Source of the DNA: Actinomycetota bacterium
GTDB lineage: Bacteria > Actinomycetota > Geothermincolia > Geothermincolales > RBG-13-55-18
Direction: 5' to 3'
Length of the DNA: 64,000 nucleotides
NCBI GenBank assembly: GCA_014360685.1
Contig: JACIXB010000011.1
Coordinates: 409,803-473,802, forward strand
Shown: positions 1-8,012 of the stretch, piece by piece
Numbering within the stretch: the first letter of the stretch is position 1
Layout: every line of letters begins with the position of its first letter
The notes under the pieces: generated by a model
The model's database searches: none
Seen by the model: the letters and a program-made list of their open reading frames with translations, nothing else
What the model was told of the DNA's origin: nothing
Position numbers and translations under genes: made by a program

Positions 1-18
1 GGCCCACGGGCCGTTCGA

Positions 19-201
19 TCAGCCCAAGCCGCTCATCAGCTGATGGAAGATCTTATTGAAGAAACTCTTGATCACGTCCGTTCCTCCCGCCCAGGCGATA
101 AGCGCCCCGGCGATGGCCGCTGCGCCCAGGATTACCAGGGCGTATTCGGCAGTGGCCTGGGCGGACTGGTCAGCCCAAAGATCCCGTGGTTGGCGCAACA
201 T
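19..201 (-). CDS. Flp/Tad-type pilin-like small protein
   Basis: A 60-residue protein with a charged N-terminus, then ATAEYALVILGAAAIAGALIAW, a glutamate-tyrosine pair followed by one hydrophobic helix. That is the layout of Flp/DUF4244-type prepilins, which a TadV-type peptidase cleaves just before the xxxxEY segment; the exact cleavage residue (around SAQ/ATAEY) is inferred. The ATG at 201 is preferred over the upstream in-frame GTG at 207 because GGGAGGT sits five bases before it. It is the last gene of the minus-strand tad cluster, 288 bp beyond tadC, and is the likely pilus subunit. Confidence 0.75.
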   Translation of the reverse strand: MLRQPRDLWADQSAQATAEYALVILGAAAIAGALIAWAGGTDVIKSFFNKIFHQLMSGLG

Positions 202-489
202 ATTCACCTCCCGTCATCTCGATGTCCTCGCCTCCGTCCCCCTGGAGAAGGGTCCATGGCGCGTCTGGGCAATATCCGGCACGCATCACCTCCTTTCCGC
301 CCCATTGACGATTGACTTTCAAGCGTTCCTTTGGATAGGAGCGCCGGGCGGACCACTTTACGGTCTTCACCCGCTGTGGCGCTCTACTCCTCGATCATTT
401 CGCCGGTTGGCGCGTCCGGCCGGCCGTTTTCGGGTACGCAAGGTCTTGCCTTGAAAGTTCCGGCGAGGGCATCGCGCTCCGCCGGGGTC
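202..489. other. Intergenic gap between tadC and the pilin
   Basis: This gap of 288 bases inside the tad cluster holds the pilin ribosome binding site (GGGAGGT) at its left end. The short ORFs crossing it have no start signals or recognisable composition. A separate promoter for the pilin would be expected here, since pilins are usually made in excess, but I do not see a clear -35/-10 pair. Confidence 0.4.
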
Positions 490-1344
490 TCAAAGGGATC
501 GGCCCATGATCATGCTTCCCACGGTCAGGAGGAGGAAGCCGGGGAGGATCATGAAGACCAAGGGAAATAGGACCATGACGGAGATGCGCGCGGCTCGGGC
601 CCGGTTCCTCTCCCTCCGCGCGGAGCGCATCTCGGTTGCCAGTTGGGAGAGGAGTTCCGAGACCGGGGCCCCGCTCTCCTCGGCCCGCTTGATGGTACGG
701 GCGAAACGCCGCAGTTCCCGGCAGGGATGGTCGGCGACCCGCCTTACGGCCTCCGCCACGCCCTCTCCCAGACGAAGACCCTCCGCTATTTCCTCCAGTA
801 CGCGCCGGGTATGGAGGTGTTGGGCGGCGGAAACCGAGTGCTGGAGGGACCGCTGCAGGCTCTCCCCCGCGAAACAGAGAACGGCCACCAGGTCGACCAC
901 CTCGGGGAGGTCCGCGCTCAATCCCTCCAGGGCGCGGAGACGCCTGCGCTTGAGCCAGAATGTCGGTATCCTGCCACCCGCGATGAAGGCCAGGGGGAGG
1001 ACGGGCAACGCCTGGATTCCCAGGGGGAGCAGGGCGAGGCATAAGAGCGCTCCACAGAGCCTCTTAACTCCCGAGTAGCGGGGAGCGGTCCAATCCAGAC
1101 CCGCCTCGCGGATGAGGTCCTCCTCTTCGCTCCGCGGCGGACGGGAGAAGGGCTTTCCCAATATATCGATTACATTCCATAATTTGGAAAAGAAAGAACC
1201 ACGCGCATTCTTCGCCGGCCGGGATATGCCCTCGTATCCCATGAGCTTCAAGGCCGTCCGGCGACGGCCGCCTTTTAAGGCCAGGGAACGCATGACGCAA
1301 AAAACGGCGAAGGCGACCAGCAGGGAGATGAGCGCTTCCACCAC
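490..1344 (-). CDS. tadC: TadC-like type II secretion F-domain protein
   Basis: A 284-residue integral membrane protein of the T2SS F/TadC type, part of the inner-membrane platform of the Tad pilus. Visible features are an N-terminal hydrophobic helix, a second hydrophobic stretch near residues 90-120 (LCLALLPLGIQALPVLPLAFIAG), the cytoplasmic F-domain helix bundle beginning DLPEVVDLVAVLCFAGESLQRSL, and a C-terminal membrane helix (MVLFPLVFMILPGFLLL). It starts immediately after the tadB stop codon with no gap, so the two are almost certainly translationally coupled. TadB and TadC are paralogous; order and length support this one as TadC. Confidence 0.85.
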   Translation of the reverse strand: MVEALISLLVAFAVFCVMRSLALKGGRRRTALKLMGYEGISRPAKNARGSFFSKLWNVIDILGKPFSRPPRSEEEDLIREAGLDWTAPRYSGVKRLCGALLCLALLPLGIQALPVLPLAFIAGGRIPTFWLKRRRLRALEGLSADLPEVVDLVAVLCFAGESLQRSLQHSVSAAQHLHTRRVLEEIAEGLRLGEGVAEAVRRVADHPCRELRRFARTIKRAEESGAPVSELLSQLATEMRSARRERNRARAARISVMVLFPLVFMILPGFLLLTVGSMIMGRSL

Positions 1345-2199
1345 CTACACCCCCTCGGTCATCCGTCTTATCAACAGAAAGGCGGCTCCGTTCAGGGACA
1401 GGGCCACCAGCGCCATCAGATTGCCCGCCGGCGTGGCGAGTATGGGCTTGAGGGAGGAAGGGTTCAAAGCGGCCTGGATGGAGAGAAAGGCCAGGGGAAG
1501 GGCGGAGACCAGGTAACCCGATGCCCTGCTCTGGGAGGTCAACATCCTCAATTCGCGCCGCGCCTCCAGTGCCTCGTAAACCCTATCCCGCAACCTTTCC
1601 AGCACTCGCGGAAGGTCGCCGCCCCGGCCGTGTAGGAGCCGGAGGACGGTAAGGGTATGGCGCATGGAAGGCGAACCGGTTCGCTCGGAAGCATGGAGCA
1701 GGGACTCCTCCAGCCCGCTTCCGGCGCGTATCTCCCGGACCAACTCTTCCAGCTCCGCTCCAAGTTCCCGCCCCACGTCCTCGAGGCAGACCTGGAGGGA
1801 TTGTTGCAGGGAAAGGCCCGAACGAAGCGATTGGGTAAGGGAATCTATGAATTCCAGAACCTGTTCTTCTTTTCTCATCTCCTCTCTTCTCCCGCGGTAT
1901 TCCCTGAGGAATCTGGTGGCGGCCGGCAGGACGAGGGGCGGGAGGAGGCAGAGAAGCGGGTTTCGCGTGAGCGCCAGGATCAAAACGCAGGCGGCGATGA
2001 AGAGGAAGCGCTTTCTCCTTTCCGCCGAGAAAAATCTGCGCGCGGCTCCACGCAGTCCTTCCCAGCCGTCCCTTTCCGGGGCCGGTTTTCCGCTTCCTGT
2101 CTTCAGCAGGGAGGAGGCACGGCCCTGCCTCTCCGCGACCAGGTGGGTCCGGAAGAGGAATGCGCTGCATGCCAGGAGAAGAACAGAGGCCCACATCAT
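1345..2199 (-). CDS. tadB: TadB-like type II secretion F-domain protein
   Basis: A 284-residue F-domain membrane protein, the partner of TadC in the Tad platform. It has an N-terminal helix, a central pair of helices (FLFIAACVLILALTRNPLLCLLPPLVL), the F-domain core QVLEFIDSLTQSLRSGLSLQQSLQVCLEDVG, and C-terminal helices (YLVSALPLAFLSIQAAL and NLMALVALSLNGAAFLLI). Its start codon overlaps the tadA stop codon by four bases and its own stop abuts tadC. It therefore lies in the middle of a tightly coupled operon downstream of its ATPase. Confidence 0.85.
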   Translation of the reverse strand: MMWASVLLLACSAFLFRTHLVAERQGRASSLLKTGSGKPAPERDGWEGLRGAARRFFSAERRKRFLFIAACVLILALTRNPLLCLLPPLVLPAATRFLREYRGRREEMRKEEQVLEFIDSLTQSLRSGLSLQQSLQVCLEDVGRELGAELEELVREIRAGSGLEESLLHASERTGSPSMRHTLTVLRLLHGRGGDLPRVLERLRDRVYEALEARRELRMLTSQSRASGYLVSALPLAFLSIQAALNPSSLKPILATPAGNLMALVALSLNGAAFLLIRRMTEGV

Positions 2200-3455
2200 G
2201 AGGAATGCGGTCCGGTTGCGACCGCTCTCACCCCCTCCCGCCTACGCTCCGCCGGACTTGGGGATGCGGAAACGGCGAGATGGCGTATCCCGCACGGGGC
2301 CTCTGGTCCGGACGACCCCTCCAATCTCAGGCTCCGCAGCTTGCCTCCCCCTCCTTCCTCCCTATCCATGACCGCTATCTCCCCCACCCGTCTATGGCCC
2401 TCGGAGTCCCTTTCCATGTGCACCACCACGTCAACCGCCCGCTCTATCTGGCGGCGTAGCGCTTCGGCCGGAAGCCCCACCCCGGCGGTGAGGGCCATGG
2501 TTTCCAGGCGGGAAAGGGCGTCCAGGGGGGAATTGGCGTGGACGGTGGTCATGGAACCCCGGTGACCGGTGTTCAGGGCCTGCAGCAGATCCAACGCCTC
2601 CGGCCCCCGCACCTCGCCGATGATGATGCGGTCGGGCCGCATGCGGAGGACGTTGCGCAGGAGGTCGCGGAGGGTCACCTCTCCTTTTCCCTCCAGGTTG
2701 GGGGGACGGGTTTCCAGGGGGACGACGTGAGGCTGTTGCAGCCTTAGTTCCGCCGCGTCCTCCAGGGTTATGATGCGTTCCCCGGGATGAATGTGGGCGG
2801 ATAGGGCATTGAGGAGGGTCGTCTTTCCGCTTCCGGCACCCCCGGATATCACAACGTTCATCCTGTCCCTGACCGCGGAAGCCAGGAAGGAGGCTTCGGC
2901 GGCTTTCATGGTCCCCCCTTCCACCAGTTCCTGGAGAGTGAAGGGCAGGGATCGGAACTTGCGGATGGTGATCACCGGGCCCAGGAGGGAAAGCGGGGGG
3001 AGGATGACGTTGACCCGCGAGCCGTCGGGAAGTCGCGCGTCCACGTAAGGGGAGGCCTCGTCGACGTGCAGGCCGAGGGGACCGATGATGCGGTCGATGA
3101 GGCGGTAGATCTCCTCCTCCCCCTGGAGGACCACCCGGCTGGGCGAAAGGACGCCGTTCCTCTCTACGAAGATTCGGTGGGGGCCGTTGACCATGATCTC
3201 CGTCACCTCCTCGTCGCGCATCAGGTTTTCCAGGGGACCCAGGCCCAGTATGTCGTCCAGCAATTTGTGCAGGATTTCCTGCATCTCGGCGGGATCCAGG
3301 ATGAATCCCTCCTCCCATATGACCTCCCGGGCCAGGCGGAGCAGGTCCCTCCGCTTGCGGGCGGCGTCGGCTTCGAGATCAAGGACCTTATCCCACCCGG
3401 AAAGCCGGTCCCGTATTCTTTCCCTGATGAGGGGGTAGAGGTCGTTTTCTTCCAC
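2196..3455 (-). CDS. tadA: TadA/CpaF-type pilus assembly ATPase
   Basis: A 419-residue secretion ATPase that powers Tad/Flp pilus assembly. Visible motifs in order: the N-terminal helical domain with [28 protein letters not shown]; the Walker [16 protein letters not shown]; the Asp box [11 protein letters not shown]; Walker [24 protein letters not shown]; and the His box [11 protein letters not shown]. The ORF track extends to 3737, but those 94 residues are low-complexity and overlap tadZ. The GTG at 3455 ([14 protein letters not shown]) is preceded by AGGAGGTG six bases upstream and lies 4 bp after the tadZ stop, so I use it as the start. Confidence 0.9.
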   Translation of the reverse strand: MEENDLYPLIRERIRDRLSGWDKVLDLEADAARKRRDLLRLAREVIWEEGFILDPAEMQEILHKLLDDILGLGPLENLMRDEEVTEIMVNGPHRIFVERNGVLSPSRVVLQGEEEIYRLIDRIIGPLGLHVDEASPYVDARLPDGSRVNVILPPLSLLGPVITIRKFRSLPFTLQELVEGGTMKAAEASFLASAVRDRMNVVISGGAGSGKTTLLNALSAHIHPGERIITLEDAAELRLQQPHVVPLETRPPNLEGKGEVTLRDLLRNVLRMRPDRIIIGEVRGPEALDLLQALNTGHRGSMTTVHANSPLDALSRLETMALTAGVGLPAEALRRQIERAVDVVVHMERDSEGHRRVGEIAVMDREEGGGGKLRSLRLEGSSGPEAPCGIRHLAVSASPSPAERRREGVRAVATGPHSS

Positions 3456-3459
3456 CGGT

Positions 3460-4710
3460 TCACCTCCTGGAGAGGCTGGGGGAATGGGATGCCCTCTTTT
3501 TGCCGAGGCCGGGCAGGATCTTGCGACGTGATATCTCCGGCGAGAGAGGTTCTCCCTCCCCGTGGAGGAACGCCGGCAGGCGTACCACCGCTTTGCCCAA
3601 GGGAGATTCGGGCCTGGGGAGCTTGGCCAGTTCCGCGAAGTCCAGCCCGGAACGGGGATCATCCGGAATGGTGAACACGTTCTCGATACCCACCGCGTTA
3701 GATATCTGGTGGGGTTGAAGGGTTGAGTTGCCGCCATAGCGGTTGATGATGAGGCGCAGTGCCCGGGGATCCGCTCCGAAGCCGCGCAGGGATCGGCTGA
3801 TGGCGCGGGCGCTGCGCGCGGACACGGCGTCGGCCAGGGTGACCACCGCCAGTACGCGGCAGGGTAGAAGGGCGGGGAGGAATTCCTCCGCCAGGTGGCC
3901 GGGGAGGTCCACCACCACCGTGTCGAAGAGGAAGTTGAGGTTGCGGAATAAGGAAGCCGGGATGCCGCTGTTACGCGATCCCCCCTTCCGGCTTGGCTGG
4001 CCGAAGGGGAGAAGGTAAAAGCCCACCGGGTGGCGGTAGATGGAAACCCGGGCCATCTCCCAGGATATGTCCTCCGCCATGGGCAGGAGATCTACGAGAT
4101 TTTTTCCCGTTCCCTCCGGCTTGAAGATGGAGAGCTGGGAGCGCTCCCGGTCCAGGTCCACGAGGAGCACCCTTTTTTCGCTTGCCGCGTAAGCGGCGGC
4201 CGTGGTGGCGGCCAGCAAAGTGTTCCCGGCTCCACCCTTCCCGCCTACCATGACCACCAGCCCCGGTCCCGAAAGGCGTTTCCCTTCCCCCTTGAAGGTT
4301 ACCCGGGGCGTCGTTCCGCGGAATAATTCCACCCTTTCCTTTATCTGCCGGTAGAGGAGTTCCGATTCCGTTCTCGCCGGGTGCACGGTGCCGCAGAAGG
4401 CGAAGGGTCCGCGGAAAAGTTGAGCCAGGTCGGCGCTTTCCAATGTTGGATCGCCTCCCTCCACCAGGAGGGTGGGGATCAGGCCCGACCGCTGTCCGTT
4501 GAACAGGCTTGTCCACTCCTCGTCCATCTCCAGGAGCATCCTGGCGGAGATGAGAAGCATATCCGGGTGGAAACGATGGAGCAGCCTCCCCAGGTCCTCC
4601 GGCGTGCGTGCCACCCCGCACGCTTCCAATAAGGGGTGCCCATCCACCATTTCCGCCAGCCTGGAGGCCTCGCCGCTGGGAAGAGCCAGGCCCACCGAAA
4701 GTATATCCAC
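3460..4710 (-). CDS. tadZ: TadZ/CpaE-like MinD-family localisation protein, degenerate P-loop
   Basis: About 416 residues. The N-terminal 130 residues resemble a receiver-like domain (HPDMLLISARMLL). A MinD/ParA-type ATPase domain follows, beginning VVMVGGKGGAGNTLLAATTAAAYA and continuing RVLLVDLDRER and DTVVVDLPGH. In this family it positions the pilus machine at a cell site. The deviant Walker A reads KGGAGNT where KGGxGKT/S is expected: the signature lysine is kept but the P-loop lysine is Asn (codon AAC). The GTG at 4710 with GGGAGG four bases upstream is preferred over the TTG at 4722, which has no ribosome binding site. It is the first gene of the tad operon. Confidence 0.8.
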   Translation of the reverse strand: MDILSVGLALPSGEASRLAEMVDGHPLLEACGVARTPEDLGRLLHRFHPDMLLISARMLLEMDEEWTSLFNGQRSGLIPTLLVEGGDPTLESADLAQLFRGPFAFCGTVHPARTESELLYRQIKERVELFRGTTPRVTFKGEGKRLSGPGLVVMVGGKGGAGNTLLAATTAAAYAASEKRVLLVDLDRERSQLSIFKPEGTGKNLVDLLPMAEDISWEMARVSIYRHPVGFYLLPFGQPSRKGGSRNSGIPASLFRNLNFLFDTVVVDLPGHLAEEFLPALLPCRVLAVVTLADAVSARSARAISRSLRGFGADPRALRLIINRYGGNSTLQPHQISNAVGIENVFTIPDDPRSGLDFAELAKLPRPESPLGKAVVRLPAFLHGEGEPLSPEISRRKILPGLGKKRASHSPSLSRR

Positions 4711-4721
4711 TTTTCCTCCCA

Positions 4722-4750
4722 ATGTTATATATATTATAAAACTATAACAT
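4722..4750. promoter_or_regulatory. 8-bp inverted repeat at the tad operon promoter
   Basis: ATGTTATA (4722-4729) and TATAACAT (4743-4750) form perfect 8-bp arms separated by 13 AT-rich bases, directly upstream of the tadZ start and overlapping the best -10 candidates. This is the placement of a repressor or activator site. The regulator is unknown. Confidence 0.4.
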
Positions 4751-4767
4751 GTTGATCATAATGTCAA
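4733..4767 (-). promoter_or_regulatory. Candidate promoter of the tad operon
   Basis: Read on the minus strand, a perfect TTGACA (4767-4762) is followed by TGTTATAGT, an extended -10-like TATAGT at a short 15-base spacing, and then TATAAT at 23 bases. The AT-rich island stands out in a GC-rich background, but the exact -10 cannot be fixed because neither spacing is ideal. Confidence 0.4.
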
Positions 4768-5027
4768 TATGCCGGCCTCCGCGGGCTGACACCGGAAAGC
4801 GGGCGCAAGGGATGCGGTAGAAAAAAGCCGTTTCCATGCTCGAGTCCGGTTTGGGGATTCGCGGGACGGGTTCCCGTTTGATGGGCTGCCGGGCTTGTGT
4901 TAAAAAGGGCGTGAACGTGAAAAAGGGGCGCGAACAAAAGCGCCGGCGCACCAAGCCCTTGCCGGGCCGGGGCGGGCTGGGAGGGGTACGGGTATGGGCG
5001 GCCGGTCGTGGGGATGAAAGGGAGAGT

Positions 5028-6194
5028 ATGGCTCCCGGCAAGAGGGCGAAGGCACTACGGAGAAGTTTGTTACCCGGGGCACTGCTTTTCCTGGCCCTCG
5101 GGGCGTTGGTATCCTCGGCCTTTTACGTCCGGCGACCAAGGGGAGCGATCTCCCTCGCGGGGCCGGGAATGGCCATGCCCGGCGGGGGCCCCGAACACGT
5201 TTCCTACCTGCCCGCCGCCCCATGCGGAAACCTGCGTGAGCTGTGGAGCACCCGGCTGGAAGCGGAGATTCCAGGTCCTTGCGCGGTGGCGGCGGACAGG
5301 GTCTTCGCGGCCTGCCGCAACGGGTTTCTCTATTGCCTGGACCTGGACGGCGGCCGGCCCCTGTGGCTCTTCGACGTCAAGGGGGAGATAACTTCCATGC
5401 CCGCCGTTTTCGAGGGCGGCGTATTGGTATCCACCCTTGACGGCCGCGTGGTATGCGTGGACGGAAAAGGGGGGTTGCTTTGGGAGGTCGAGGTCGGAGG
5501 GTCGGTGCTCTCCTCGCCCGTGCCCTCGGGAAAGAGGGTCTATTTCACCTCCCTTGACGGTTTCCTGTATTGCGTGGACGCGGCGCGTGGCTCGGAGAAA
5601 TGGCGCTTCCAGGCCGATGCTCCCCTCGAGGTCTCCCCCTGTATTTACGAGGGGCAGGTCTTATGCGCTTCCTACGAGGGGACCCTTTTCGCGCTGGATG
5701 CCGGAAGCGGCCGGTTGCTCTGGTCCACACATTTACAGGGCCTCCCGGTTTGCTTCCCGGTGGCCGATGAGGGGCGCGTCTTCCAGGTAACCGACGCGGA
5801 GTTGCGCTGCGCGGATTCCCAGAGCGGCAAGACCCTTTGGTCCTTGGCCTTGGGCGGAAAGGTCCTCTCCAACCCGGCGGTGCGCGGCAACCAGCTGGTC
5901 ATCCTTATGGGCGGGCCGGGAGAGGGTTCCTTCCTGCTTTCCCTGGATGCCAGGACCGGCGACCGGTTATGGCAAGTGGCCCTGGGGATGGAAACCGGCA
6001 AGGCGAACATCCTGGCCACCAACAACGACGTCTACTTGGCCACGAGCGACCGCGTGCTGGCCTTGGAATGGGAGACCGGAGCGCCTACCCTGGGGTATGA
6101 CGCGGAGGGTGCGCTCCCTTCAACCCTTACCGTCACCCAGGACCGTCTGTTGGTGGGAACCGAGAGGCGCAAGGTTTTTTGCCTGGGTGAGTAG
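5028..6194 (+). CDS. Membrane-anchored PQQ-type beta-propeller protein
   Basis: A 388-residue protein with a basic N-terminus and one membrane helix (LLPGALLFLALGALVSSAFYV), then an extracellular beta-propeller of PQQ-like blades. Repeats of the type GFLYCLDLDGGRPLWLFDVKGEITSMPAV recur about every 40 residues (GRVVCVDGKGGLLWEVEVGG, GFLYCVDAARGSEKWRFQA, GTLFALDAGSGRLLWSTHLQG). This is the PQQ_2/YncE-like fold seen in BamB-like and surface proteins; nothing shows PQQ binding or enzyme activity. The ORF opens at 4836, but the first 64 residues look non-coding. The ATG at 5028 follows AAAGGGAGAG and immediately precedes the signal-anchor. It is divergent from the tad operon. Confidence 0.75.
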   Translation: MAPGKRAKALRRSLLPGALLFLALGALVSSAFYVRRPRGAISLAGPGMAMPGGGPEHVSYLPAAPCGNLRELWSTRLEAEIPGPCAVAADRVFAACRNGFLYCLDLDGGRPLWLFDVKGEITSMPAVFEGGVLVSTLDGRVVCVDGKGGLLWEVEVGGSVLSSPVPSGKRVYFTSLDGFLYCVDAARGSEKWRFQADAPLEVSPCIYEGQVLCASYEGTLFALDAGSGRLLWSTHLQGLPVCFPVADEGRVFQVTDAELRCADSQSGKTLWSLALGGKVLSNPAVRGNQLVILMGGPGEGSFLLSLDARTGDRLWQVALGMETGKANILATNNDVYLATSDRVLALEWETGAPTLGYDAEGALPSTLTVTQDRLLVGTERRKVFCLGE

Positions 6195-6235
6195 AAGAAA
6201 AGGGGAGAAAACAAGAGGAAGCTCTGGCATGGTGT

Positions 6236-6285
6236 GGTTTACACCTCATACCGATGTCTTGCTCCTGCGATATGAGTGTAAAACC
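6236..6285. repeat. Long imperfect inverted repeat
   Basis: GGTTTACACCTCATA (6236-6250) and TATGAGTGTAAAACC (6271-6285) are reverse complements apart from compensating one-base bulges, with a 20-base loop. It lies 40 bp after the propeller gene and upstream of a lipoprotein gene. It has no T-tract, so an operator or RNA stem is more likely than a terminator. Confidence 0.45.
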
Positions 6286-6469
6286 TGCATAAGGGGTGCC
6301 GGTTCTTGGGGACCATGAAGCGGTGGCGGGAGAAGAGTATAGATTTAGGTGTCGAGAAAACGGTACAGATGTTCATGCAACCGAACGATATATTAAAGAA
6401 TGGAAATGAGGTCGGTTGTTGAATCGGAAACATGGCCGGTCATGGAATGGCGGGGATCAAGAAAGGGTG

Positions 6470-7204
6470 ATGGAATTGAAGCGGTTTATAAACGGCAAGG
6501 GCGGTCGCCGGCTGGCGGTGGCCTTCGTTTCCCTGGCCCTCCTTTCCCTGCTGGCCGCCTTCCCGGGTTGCGGCAGGGGTGAGCCCACCCTGGAGGAGAT
6601 ATGGGAAAGATCAGTGGAGGCCCAGGACAACATCACGTCTTTGCACATGGAGATAGCCATATTCTACCAGAATACCAAGTTCGGGAGCGGCCAGATCCAG
6701 ACCTATACCGTGGATGTGAGCGGGAACAACGTCCACCTGCAGAACTCCATTTTCGGGCATACCTTCAGCGAGGTGATCGTGGTCGGCGACAAGCAGTACA
6801 GCCGGGCCATGGGAGAAAAGGAGTGGCGGGAGCAGCCGGTCAGCATCACGGCGCAATCGGCGACGGAGCAGGTGCGCGGATTCGCCGATCTTCCCGCGGT
6901 TGCCTCGACCAAGGAGTCCAAGGGCCTGGAGAAAGTGGGCGGCAAGGATTGTTACCATCTTTATTTCGGGCTGGCTCCCGGCGAGATATCCAAGGTCTTC
7001 TCCAGTGTCCCGGTCTCCAGTCTTTCCGCGGCCGCCGGGGCCGACATCGACGTTTGGGTGGAAAAGGAAACCAATTACCGCATCAAGTACGAGGCGCTGA
7101 TCCGCAACGTCCTCATCGAGGAGAAAATCGGATACGGCGACGTACGCATCGTGACCACTATTACGGAGATAAACCAACCCATAAGCATCAGCCCTCCTTC
7201 TTAA
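6470..7204 (+). CDS. Secreted lipoprotein, LppX/LolA-like fold suspected
   Basis: A protein of about 244 residues with a basic start, a hydrophobic signal segment (LAVAFVSLALLSLLAAFPGC) and a cysteine at the expected lipid-attachment position. The lipobox FPGC is non-standard because of the proline at -2. The mature part (PTLEEIWERSVEAQDNITSLHMEIAIFYQ, then SEVIVVGDKQYSRAMGEKEWRE and KVGGKDCYHLYFGL) has the strand pattern of LolA/LppX-like lipoproteins that bind lipids or sense the envelope. That assignment is by pattern only. The ORF opens at 6416 (TTG); ATG 6470 is preferred because a normal basic signal-peptide start follows, though its ribosome binding site is very close. Confidence 0.65.
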   Translation: MELKRFINGKGGRRLAVAFVSLALLSLLAAFPGCGRGEPTLEEIWERSVEAQDNITSLHMEIAIFYQNTKFGSGQIQTYTVDVSGNNVHLQNSIFGHTFSEVIVVGDKQYSRAMGEKEWREQPVSITAQSATEQVRGFADLPAVASTKESKGLEKVGGKDCYHLYFGLAPGEISKVFSSVPVSSLSAAAGADIDVWVEKETNYRIKYEALIRNVLIEEKIGYGDVRIVTTITEINQPISISPPS

Positions 7205-7238
7205 CGACTTAAGCCTTGGTGACCGCGGGGGGATCGAT

Positions 7239-7268
7239 CCGGGCGTGGGAACGCCCGGGTCGTTCTTG
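7239..7268 (+). terminator. Intrinsic-terminator-like hairpin
   Basis: CCGGGCGT-GGGA-ACGCCCGG is a perfect 8-bp GC stem with a 4-base loop, 35 bp after the lipoprotein stop, followed by the weak T-rich run GTCGTTCTT. It probably ends the lipoprotein transcript. Confidence 0.55.
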
Positions 7269-8012
7269 CCCCGCATGCCGCACCACGCGCCGAGGCGGCG
7301 CCGTCCAACGAGTGAAGGGCGGGGGCGATGCCTGGACCAGGAGACCTCGGCGGTTTACAGCCCCATCGCTCCACCGCATAAAGTTCACGTGGAGCGGCTC
7401 AAGCCTGCGGGGATGGGGGCATTACTGCGAGGTTCCGGCCGTCCACCGAGGTTCAGCCGGAAGGTTCCAAGCGTGAAGGTGTTTGCTCAACACCAACCGG
7501 TTGTCGGCTTGGTGTTACGACGGTGTTACGGTTGTGCAAATTTTTTTTAAAGAAGGTATATGCCTACTAAACAGAGAAAGCTGATGTGCCGAAATTAATC
7601 ATCGGTAACATGGTCAACTGCATGTCCATGCAGCGGGAGGGGATGGCTGAGGTAAGGAAACTGGGGCTCCGGCCTAACGCCCCGGGGAGGCAAAAAGGTA
7701 GAGGCAAGGCAAGGGGTGTGTTTTTTGGAAGTATTTACTTTTAAGGTATTTCCTGGCGGGGGATCCAGCGGAAGATCCACGTTCCCGTTGCGTGCTTCGA
7801 GCACAATTCCCCGGTTTAGGATCCGCTTTTTTCCGACTTTCGGGATTCAAACGTCAATTCTTCTTCCCCTATTTTTCCTGGTTCACATTCCATTGGGTGA
7901 ACATTTTCCTTTCCGCTTTCCTTCACGGCCCTTTTGCCGTCCCGGCCAACCGGGGCAAGTCGGCCCCCGGGGCGGAGAGCTCGAAACGTAACCGAAAAGG
8001 GGGGTAGGGGAT
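7269..8012 (+). other. 744-bp non-coding leader before the giant repeat protein gene
   Basis: No ORF here has coding character. The left half is GC-rich; the right half is AT-richer and pyrimidine-rich. It contains two clean hairpins, CTGCAT-GTCC-ATGCAG (7618-7633) and GGGGC/GCCCC (7663-7683), the latter enclosing CTCCGGCCTAA, and a T-run AAATTTTTTTTAAAG near 7540. The segment after about 7545 is a plausible long 5' untranslated region of the 8013 gene, possibly regulatory. I could not match it to a known riboswitch. Confidence 0.4.

Noticed and set aside
2431-3318. 295-residue minus-strand ORF overlapping tadA
   Set aside because: Repetitive Gly/Pro/Arg/His composition typical of a shifted frame of GC-rich coding DNA; tadA itself has all family motifs.
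3456-3737. N-terminal extension of the tadA ORF
   Set aside because: It overlaps tadZ and has a non-protein-like composition; GTG 3455 has a strong ribosome binding site.
7595-7740. c-di-GMP-I (GEMM) or other known riboswitch upstream of the giant repeat gene
   Set aside because: Only CTCCGGCCTAA on the plus strand and TTACCGATG on the minus strand resemble the GEMM consensus; the GAAA tetraloop stem and the GCAAA core are missing. Kept only as an unidentified leader.
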